Below are positions 56,519 to 64,000 of a DNA stretch of 64,000 nt, piece by piece. Source of the stretch: Symbiodinium natans (Eukaryota > Sar > Dinophyceae > Suessiales > Symbiodiniaceae). Position numbers and translations under genes: made by a program. Numbering within the stretch: the first letter of the stretch is position 1; every line of letters starts with the position of its first letter. Where the stretch lies: positions 186,001 through 250,000 of the forward strand of contig CAJNDS010002370.1 of NCBI GenBank assembly GCA_905221605.1, read 5' to 3'. The notes beneath the pieces are model-generated. The model was not told where the DNA came from. It ran no database searches and worked only from the letters and a program-made list of their open reading frames with translations.

Positions 56519-57015
56519 TTTTAGATTTTCAAATTTAGGAATTTCCAATATTGTAAAGTTTAAAAAGGTGTACTTCGTTCTCACCCTACGTATGATATTC
56601 ACGCACTTCGTTCACTTTGTTCACTGCAATTGTTAACTAGTGTTTTCTCTTCGTAGTAATTTAGTACTGTTTTAGCGGGCACAATGTGTTCTTAATTTGT
56701 GCCCGCGTGATAAAAGCCCTAATTTTCTAATTGAATTTTCATGTTTCGTTCATATTATTCCGGCGTTTCGTGCATTTGTTTCACTTCTTGACAAACGTCG
56801 AAATAAACTTATTCTGTTATTATGTGGGTGTTAATGGTTGTTTCGAGAGCTTTTGGAAAGAACTGGATGGTGAAACAGATGTACGTCCAAAAGGTCCTTT
56901 TGACAGAGCCAAAAAATAGGTCAATGATGGAGAACCCTTGTCCGCCATTAAACTTAAGTTTTTTTTGCTTGTGGGACCCACCATTCCGATTCTGCATAAA
57001 GTTCAATTTGGGAAC

Positions 57016-57207
57016 ATGTCGCGCCGGCTGCTGGCTCAATGTCCAGCCTGTTCCGCATCTACCGCAGCTGAGTCTGCTCAAAAGGCCCTAAATCCCCCTG
57101 AAGCCAACAACATTCGGTCAAGCCGCATCAAAGGTCAAACGAGCAAAAAGCCTCTAAAGGTTAACTTTGGAGAAATTAAGAAAAACAGCGGGCGCGGAAA
57201 CTCTTGA
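57016..57207 (+). CDS. Possible small plus-strand ORF
   Basis: An ATG at 57016 opens 63 codons (MSRRLLAQCPACSASTAAES..., basic C-terminus KVNFGEIKKNSGRGNS). Composition is protein-like, but there is no family match, and it would be the only plus-strand gene besides the inverted copia block. Confidence 0.25.
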   Translation: MSRRLLAQCPACSASTAAESAQKALNPPEANNIRSSRIKGQTSKKPLKVNFGEIKKNSGRGNS

Positions 57208-57584
57208 ATTGTTCCCAAACAGTGCTTGCACAATAAAGTTCTTTGTCCAGAGTAAAGAAAGCTTCACGCTCCGTTGCGTTTCGATGGCATTTCAATGGGT
57301 TCATGCAGGGGCATCCCAAGGCTTGAATGGCTAAGTGTTTCTCTTCTCTCTTGTGTTCATTTCCTCTTGCAGTCCAGGTCTTACTGCCTTCCTCCGTGAT
57401 GAAACTGAATCTCTCTATGATGTGAGAAGCTTGGTAGCCAGATCATATGCCAGGTTTGAAGTCTGGGCTGCTTTGGTTGCACGTGAAGAGTGACCTGCGC
57501 TTTACTGGATTGACAATGATCCAGCCAGGTTCGCTCTGGCAAGGGGTAGCTGATTTACAGTCTTACGGCGGGTGATGAGCCCAG
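57208..57584. other. Interval without recognised genes
   Basis: No motif or repeat of note was seen. Confidence 0.4.
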
Positions 57585-57830
57585 AGGTGGAAACGACCCC
57601 TCGTTGGAAACAGCCCGGGGCTGGAACCAGGCTGCTGCTGGAAAATACCCAGGCCCGGAACATGCCGAGAATATTTTTCACAAGCTTCTGCCTGGAACAC
57701 ACCCTTTGCTGGAGAATGCCTCGAGCTGGAAGAAGCCCCAGGCTAGAAAACGCCCTGGGCTGGAACCAGCCAGGGGCTGGAAAACGCCCTGGCTGGAACA
57801 AGCCCTCGGCTGGAACAAAGCCTTCTGTCT
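57585..57830. repeat. Degenerate GCTGGAA repeats
   Basis: About twelve units of 15-24 bases built on GGGCTGGAACCAGCC / GCTGGAAAACGCCCTGG. Both strands stay open as Trp/Pro- or Phe/Gln-rich frames because of the repeat. Confidence 0.8.
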
Positions 57831-57877
57831 TGCGAAACCATGCAAAAGCCACAATCTCTGTTCTTTCAAGTTTTGGA

Positions 57878-60243
57878 TGACAAAAAGCAACACTTTCAAA
57901 GCCAGCTTACCACAATACTGTCAAAACTGCTCTACCCCAACTGCAAGAGTTGATACAGCACGTTTTGTTGATCTCGAGGGCTTCGCTCTTTCAGGTTGAG
58001 GATGACAAAAAGCAACACCAGCAAACACTGCTCTTTCAAAATTCAGCCAGCATACCACAATACTCTCAATACCCCTCTGCCCTTTCAGGTTGAGGATGAA
58101 AAGAAGCAACACCAACAGGCCAAAGCCTGAAGCCTTACCGCCAGAGACTGCCCGGGCCTGGAACCTTAAGTCAAAGACTGCCTGGCCTAGAGCCCTAGGC
58201 CAAAAACTGCGCGGCCTGGAGCCTCAAACCAAAGACTGCCCTTAAGCCAAAGTCTTAAGCCAGAGACTGCCCAGCTTGGAGCCCTAAGCCCAAGACTGCC
58301 CAGCTCTGCCTGCAGCCTTAAGCCAGAAACTGCCCGGCTTGGAGCCTTAAGGTTAGGGGTTGGGGGTGGTTCAGGTACAGGCCAGCCCGACCCCTTTACT
58401 ATTCTTCAAAACTCAGCGAGCATACCACAAAACTGTCAAAAACGCTCTGCCCCAACTGCAAGAGTTGATACAACACGTGCTTTTTGATCTCGAGGGCTCT
58501 GTTCCTTCAGGTTTAGGATGACAAAAAAGCAACACCAGCAGACGTTGCTGTTTCGAACTTCTGCCAGCATACCACAACACTGTCAAACCGCTCTGCCCCA
58601 ATTGCAATTTTTGATACAACATGTTTTTTTGATCTTGAGGGCTCTGTCCTTTCAGGTTTAGGATGACAAGAAGCAGCACCATTGTTCAAAACTCGGCCAG
58701 CATACCAGAAAACTGTCAAAACCGCTCTCACCCAACTGCGATGTTTGATACAGCACGGTTTTTTGATCTCGGGGGCTCTGCTCTTTTCAGGTTTAGGATG
58801 ACAAAAAAGCAACACCAGCAGACGTTGCTGTTTCGAACTTCTGCCAGCATACCACAACACTGTCAAACCGCTCTGCCCCAATTGCAATTTTTGATACAAC
58901 ATGCTTTTTTGATCTTGAGGGCTCTGTCCTTTCAGGTTTAGGATGACAAGAAGCAACACCATTGTTCAAAACTCGGCCAGCATACCAGAAAACTGTCAAA
59001 ACCGCTCTCACCCAACTGCGATGTTTGATACAGCACGGTTTTTGATCTCGAGGGCTCTGCTCTTTTCAGGTTTAGGATGACAAAAAAGCAACACCAGCAG
59101 ACGTTGCTGTTTCGAACTTCTGCCAGCATACCACAACACTGTCAAACCGCTCTGCCCCAATTGCAATTTTTGATACAACATGTTTTTTTGATCTTGAGGG
59201 CTCTGTCCTTTCAGGTTTAGGATGACAAGAAGCAACACCATTGTTCAAAACTCGGCCAGCATACCAGAAAACTGTCAAAACCGCTCTCACCCAACTGCGA
59301 TGTTTGATACAGCACGGTTTTTTGATCTCGAGGGCTCTGACAAAAAAGCAACACCAGCAGACGTTGCTGTTTCGAACTTCTGCCAGCATACCACAACACT
59401 GTCAAACCGCTCTGCCCCAATTGCAATTTTTGATACAACATGTTTTTTTGATCTTGAAGGCTCTGTCCTTTCAGGTTTAGGATGACAAGAAGCAGCACCA
59501 TTGTTCAAAACTCGGCCAGCATATCAGAAAACTGTCAAAACCGCTCTCACCCAACTGCGATGTTTGATACAGCACGGTTTTTTGATCTCGAGGGCTCTGC
59601 TCTTTTCAGGTTTAGGATGACAAAAAAGCAACACCAGCAGACCTTGCTGTTTCGAACTTCTGCCAGCATACCACAACACTGTCAAACCGCTCTGCCCCAA
59701 TTGCAATCTTTGATACAACATGTTTTTTTGATCTGTGGGCTCTGTCCTTTCAGGTCCTTTCAGGTTTAGGAGGAGAAGAAGCAACACCATTGTTCAAAAC
59801 TCGGCCAGCATACCAGAAAACTGTCAAAAACCGCTCTCACCCAACTGCGATGTTTGATACAGCACGGTTTTTTGATCTCGAGGGCTCTGCTCTTTTCAGG
59901 TTTAGGATGACAAAAAAGCAACACCAGCAGACGTTGCTGTTTCGAACTTCTGCCAGCATACCACAACACTGTCAAACCGCTCTGCCCCAATTGCAATTTT
60001 TATACAACATGTTTCTTTTGATCTTGAGGGCTCTGTCCTTTCAGGTTTAGGATGACAAGAAGCAGCACCATTGTTCAAAACGCCAGCATACCAGAAAAAA
60101 CTGTCAAAACCGCTCTCACCCAACTGCGATGTTTGATACAGCACGGTTTTTTGATCTCGAGGGCTCTGCTCTTTTCAGGTTTAGGATGACAAAAAAGCAA
60201 CACCAGCAGACGTTGCTGTTTCGAACTTCTGCCAGCATACCAC
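57878..60243. repeat. 280-bp dimeric tandem array
   Basis: Half-units of about 145 and 134 bases alternate. Type A starts ACAAAAAAGCAACACCAGCAG, type B starts ACAAGAAGCA(G/A)CACCATTG; both contain CCAGCATACCA, ACTGTCAAA, GCTCT and end GCTCT...TTTCAGGTTTAGGATG. Type A starts are near 58520, 58799, 59080, 59338, 59620, 59908 and 60187; type B near 58665, 58945, 59224, 59483, 59774 and 60055, so the period is 259-288, mostly 280. The first, older part (57878-58110) is diverged and separated by another repeat (58125-58350). Confidence 0.93.
58125..58350. repeat. 33-bp tandem repeat within the larger array
   Basis: Six to seven units built on AGCCTTAAGCCAAAGACTGCCC-GGCCTGG interrupt the 280-bp array. 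Confidence 0.85.
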
Positions 60244-60558
60244 GGTCTCACCAAGCCAAAAAGAAATCTGCACTGCCTGACATGTCCTCGTGCCTATGCT
60301 TCACACTTATAGCAGACGACTTAAGTGGTCAACTGGTAACTAGGAGGGTTACATTCATCAACTGCAACAGAAACTGATGGCGAAACTGGGCACAACAGGC
60401 AACAACTTGAAAAGCAAGGTGTTCCAACACGCTTTTAAGGTTGCTTTTCTTAACTGGATTCAACCAGGTTCCAGTGTTGTCCAGTTTCCAACCGAATCTT
60501 TGAGAAATTTCCATTCACAACAATATTAATCTTGGTTTCCGCCACGGTGCAGATCCAG
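60244..60558. other. Spacer between array and copy B
   Basis: The array stops abruptly at CATACCAC. No gene or repeat is recognised up to the duplication border at 60559. Confidence 0.5.
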
Positions 60559-60859
60559 AACCCCTCCCGGATGTTTGGAAAGTAGTATATTTTTTTTTTG
60601 GACGAAGGTTTGCTGCGAGAAACCTATATTAAAAAAATATCTACATAATAATGATGATAATAATAATAATAAATATATATATATATATATATATATGTAT
60701 TTGTATTTATATTTATATCTATATTTATATTTACATAGCGTGTCCGGCCCCACCCCCCCCCCCTTGCATGGTATGCATGGTCAGGCATATAGGGGGAGGG
60801 GGGCCTACTGTAAGCACACCCTCTGCAAAACCTGTGTAGTGTTGCGCCTTGGGTTGAGG

Positions 60860-61012
60860 GCCCTTAACCCGAAAACCCGAAACCCGAAACCCTAAAAAAG
60901 AAACCCTATTATAAACCCTATAAACCCTAAACGCAAGAAACCACCACAACCCCACAGGGCCCCTAAACCCTAAACCCTCAACCCTAAACCCAAAACCCTA
61001 AACCAACACAAC
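60860..61012. repeat. Telomere-like CCCTAAA block (copy B)
   Basis: Same as 50990-51140, nearly identical in sequence. Confidence 0.75.
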
Positions 61013-61362
61013 CGCCATGCACCCCGCAGGGCCACAGGGGGGGGGCGGAGGAGCCACGGGGGGGGTTCCAGAGCATTGGGGGGGGGGTATAGGGGGGGCC
61101 GCGGAGCGCTGCAGGACCATATAGATAGCAGAAGAGCGGTAAGCGCCCCAAGTCCGAAATCTTAGACATATGAAGGGCTGCAATTGCAAATGCCATGGAC
61201 GGCTGGCGACGCTTCAAAAGCGCTCTGAGCCGTGGCGGGAAAACAAGAGCGCGCGAGAATTCACAACTCCCTGCGCGCAGACTTTACGCGAGATAGCTCC
61301 CTGCGAAGCACATGTCTCAGAACATGCTGCGAAGCGGAATGACCAATGCAACATTGGGATCA

Positions 61363-63960
61363 TCATCTTCCGGTCTGTAAATGCACAATGCACAGTCGCT
61401 CAATGCTCGTCGTTGGCACAAAGATGGCCCCCTCGGTCAATGAGAAACGATTCTGCCGATCACGGCGCTTGGCCCATGGAGAGAAGCATGTGAACAAGGT
61501 TCCTGCGTCTGAGACATGAAAGTTCACTTGGCCGACTTGCCTTTCTCCAGTGTTCACTACAACCATGTCGCCTCTCTTGCATGTCCGGCTATGTCCAAAA
61601 AAACATGTGGCAGACACTTCCAGAGCGAGGGCAGGACGGCCGGAGAAACTGCGGAAGACAGCGCTGATCTCCCGCGCGGCCGGCTTGGGGTCCACGAGCC
61701 CTGCTGCGCAAGCCATCAAGTGCGATAGGGAGCTCAAAGCTGACCTTGAAAATCAGGGCCTAATGGTCAGCACCACCAAAACCGCCTTTATCTGCAGTAA
61801 CAAAGCCTCGGCCAGAGAGTTGCAGTCCTCGTTGGGAGAAAACGAACCTCCCATCCAAACCCTGGGCAAAGTCGGCCTGGACTGTGCAGCGGGCCAGAGG
61901 AGGCGCGTCACTGTGGCCAAAGGGAGACATGGCAAAGGTGGGCGCCGAGCAGGAAAACTGCTCAAGCTTAGGGTCAAAGGGACGGGCATACGGGTAAGAC
62001 TTTTCAACGGGTCTATCCGTTCGTCCACCCTTTATGGGCATGAAGGTGTAGGGGTGGCACCTAAACGGCGGAAGTGGTTCAGGGGTCTGCTTGCTGCTGT
62101 TTTGGGTAGACCCACCCTCGCCAGTACAGACTCCACCATCGAGTTCCACTTCCACAAGGTTGCAGATCCGACCTGCACCATCATGGCACAGCATTTCAGG
62201 GCTGTAAGGCGACTCATTCTCAGTATACTCCTCCAGAGACTGGAAATTCTTCTCCAGCGCCAGCTCCATGACATGTTCCTCCGATCCAGAAGTCATGGAC
62301 GTCAGCTGGTTCGCGTGCGTCGCGTACCGTTTCAGTTCCTTGCGCCGCCGCTCGTGCACGAAGCACGAAAACAGAGCCCCATGCCGTTCCAGCATGTCGC
62401 GCAGATGCACATTGAAGTGCTCCTTCGGCAGGAGCCTGTCTTCGCCGTAGAGGGCTTTAAAGCTGCGCAAATGCTGCAGCACGGCGCGGCGCAAATCGCT
62501 GCCCTGTAGGTGACCTGTGGATGCGCGGGCCAGCAAGTCCAGCACATCGCAGAGACGATAAAAGCACTCAGCTGCCAACAACATCCGCCGGTTAGGGAAC
62601 TGAGGTTGCAAGTCTTCCAAGAATCCTCGCAAAGCTGGGTACACTGAGAGCCTCGGAAACTCCGCACTTGAACTCTCCGCTTTTTCGGCCATGGACTGAC
62701 TTGCCGCCAGTGAAGTACGGCCAACAGCAGGTGCTGCGCTACGTCGGGGAGGGCCTGGAACCTTTGTCTCGCCGATCCTAGGACTGGCATCACGAACGCA
62801 AGAACTGATTGTAATCCCCAGTCGGAGATGAGATGAGCTCGCAGAATCGCACCTGCTAGCTTCGAACAGATGCTGCGAGGGAAACTCTCAGCAACCCTTG
62901 TCCAGCTCGTCTTGTGCTGTCGAGATCGCCCCCGGAGGACGAGATGCTGATGGTCCCCCTCACATAGGTCCTCAACCTCCAAACCAGCCATGCACGGTTG
63001 ACACCGCAACCAACTGTTCTCTGGGTTTTCGACCCAGAACGGATCTCAAGGGCAACAAGCAAAGCCGGGAACGAATGAAGCGTGGGAGTTTCCCTGGATT
63101 ACTTTCAGCTGGAAGCTCGGAGTGAGGTTTTCAATTCCTTCTGGCTGCGGCACTTCGGATTGCAGGAGTCACGGCAGTGGAGAAGGACGAGCAAATGGGC
63201 GACAGCCCCACAGATGAGAAAGCCCCGGCCTTCACCGCTTCAATGACTCTTAGGCACGCGGTCGATGACGACCATATCGTCAATGACGATGCCGATGCAC
63301 GGATAGAGCCGGCTCGGACGTCCATGAAGAGTCAACAGCCGCTGCAGAGAAACTACATCATGCGAGAACAAAATTTCAGTTTATACATAATATATATATA
63401 TATATATACAGACATAAATACACACCCTTTCTAGACATCATACATAAATCTGCACCAAAATGAACATTTGCGAGCGCTGAAATCCATGGTCCTTGAGGAC
63501 ATCTAAGAGCAAATTCCTCGACTTGGAAAATACCAGATACGAGAAAGTTATGCATCCAGTCGAACATGGTCCAGGAGATGGGGAAAACCTCGCTCTCCAG
63601 AGTCCCATCGAAAAGCACACCGTGAGGCGCATACCTCATTCCGAGACTGGTTTGCCGCTTTTGGAAGGCGGCTTGACTAAGCACGTGCCTGTGCCTTGCG
63701 AGGTCTTTCGCAGTTGCCCAAAGCCGTGCATCGTTCTGCAAATGGAGCATCGAAAGGTCATCTTCAGCATGGCTCACGAACCATCCACTGGCGTCTGTCA
63801 CGTGAAGTTGCGAAGAAGCCTTGACCACATTTCTGCAAAACAAGCGCAAACGAAGGCCCGAAGCACCCATCGCCTCCCAAGTTTGCTTGATGGCGGCTTC
63901 GTCGGCAATGAAACATCCTCGGTTGAACGAGCTGTATTCTGGCCTGAATTTAAACAGCAA
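61363..63960 (-). CDS. Transposase-like gene, copy B
   Basis: Pieces are as in copy A: 63960 to about 63445 (GVLFDGTLESEVFPIS, FDWMHNFLVSGIF), 62692-61760 and about 61705-61363. The middle piece here opens with an ATG at 62692 (MAEKAESSSAEFPRLSVYPA) and has FSCFVHERRRKELKRYA. The last piece is continuous through the T run that is one base short in copy A (SATCFFGHSRTCKRGDMVVV). A splice acceptor GCGCAG near 61707 would join the last two pieces. This copy is the better preserved, although the neighbouring VENP fragment is frameshifted here. Long plus-strand frames at 51649-52641 and 61550-62509 are antisense shadows of this gene. Confidence 0.6.
62663..62863. other. 201-bp segment absent from copy A
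   Basis: The segment contains the ATG of the middle transposase piece. Its ends do not form GT/GC/GA...AG on either strand with the observed junction, so it is a deletion in copy A (or insertion here), not a spliced intron. The junction shares 2 bases (TC). Confidence 0.8.
62870..63062 (-). pseudogene. Retroelement methyltransferase-like fragment (copy B)
   Basis: Counterpart of 52800-52994; a one-base deletion near 63041 separates LVALEI from VENPENSWLRCQP. Confidence 0.5.
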
Positions 63961-64000
63961 AGTTCGGAACCCTAAACCCTTATATAAACCCTAAACCCGA

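Larger units (their letters stand above)
55595..56830. other. AT-rich mitochondrial-like insert
   Basis: Base composition drops abruptly to about 30% GC. The segment has GC-rich palindromes in an AT-rich background: CCGTGAGC/GCTCACGG (55612-55619, 55640-55647), ACGGGCC/GGCCCGT (55664-55670, 55689-55695) and GCGGGCACAA/TTGTGCCCGC (56675-56684, 56697-56706). It also has a GAAT repeat (55853-55913) and a cox3-like fragment. AT-rich sequence with inverted repeats and gene fragments is the known style of dinoflagellate mitochondrial DNA, so a nuclear copy of mitochondrial DNA is the best explanation. Confidence 0.55.
60559..64000. repeat. Segmental duplication, copy B (runs off the window)
   Basis: The second copy of 50699-53932, with the extra 201 bp at 62663-62863. 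The duplication continues to the last base, so its right border is unknown. Confidence 0.93.

Noticed and set aside
58413-60144. Repeated minus-strand ORFs in the 280-bp array
   Set aside because: Several frames are open on both strands in the same units, and unit-to-unit indels are not multiples of three, so coding selection is unlikely.
62663-62863. 201-bp difference between copies as an intron
   Set aside because: No placement of the junction gives a GT/GC/GA start with an AG end on either strand; a deletion with 2-bp microhomology fits.

Overview
The window looks like nuclear DNA of a dinoflagellate, most likely a Symbiodiniaceae alga. This is inferred from several signs together: intron-rich genes with small exons, some with apparent GC donors; every recognisable gene and retroelement reading frame (apart from one inverted block) on the minus strand; interstitial TTTAGGG-type (CCCTAAA) blocks; DIRS- and copia-type retroelements and a transposase-like family of the kind seen in such genomes; and an AT-rich patch with a mitochondrial cox3-like fragment. 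Nothing bacterial was seen.

Region by region: 1-9 kb holds an N-terminal exon of an acyltransferase-3-like membrane protein and an unidentified multi-exon gene. 9-14 kb is mostly non-coding, with a mirrored GATTCAGGAAAC array and a 112-bp AC microsatellite. From 14.3 to 23.1 kb lies one gene on the minus strand, a major-facilitator phosphate:H+ symporter-like transporter with long introns. Next come a gene with a partial cyclic-nucleotide-binding-like fold (23.4-24.8 kb) and two multipass membrane proteins (26.6-28.1 and 29.1-30.9 kb). 31-35 kb is repeat-rich, with a strong 182-bp foldback at 32.7 kb and a duplicated exon-like block.

35.4-49.3 kb is a nest of retroelements. Parts of DIRS-like element(s) lie on the minus strand in the order RNase H, tyrosine recombinase, gag, methyltransferase-like/RT. 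The RNase H domain is split by a complete 8,035-bp Ty1/copia element with TG..CA LTRs of 131/133 bp, a CCATC target duplication and a primer-binding site. Its LTRs differ by only two 1-base indels, yet its coding interior is rearranged: the N-terminal part of integrase is inverted in place, and the DDE core of integrase sits in frame inside gag.

50.7-64 kb contains two nearly identical direct copies, at least 3.2-3.4 kb long and about 9.86 kb apart, of a transposase-like gene segment. Between them are an AT-rich mitochondrial-like insert, three different tandem arrays (one with a 280-bp dimeric unit) and telomere-like repeats. Homopolymer indels break several reading frames, so some apparent pseudogenes may be consensus errors. 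Most identifications come from reading motifs by eye, without database searches.
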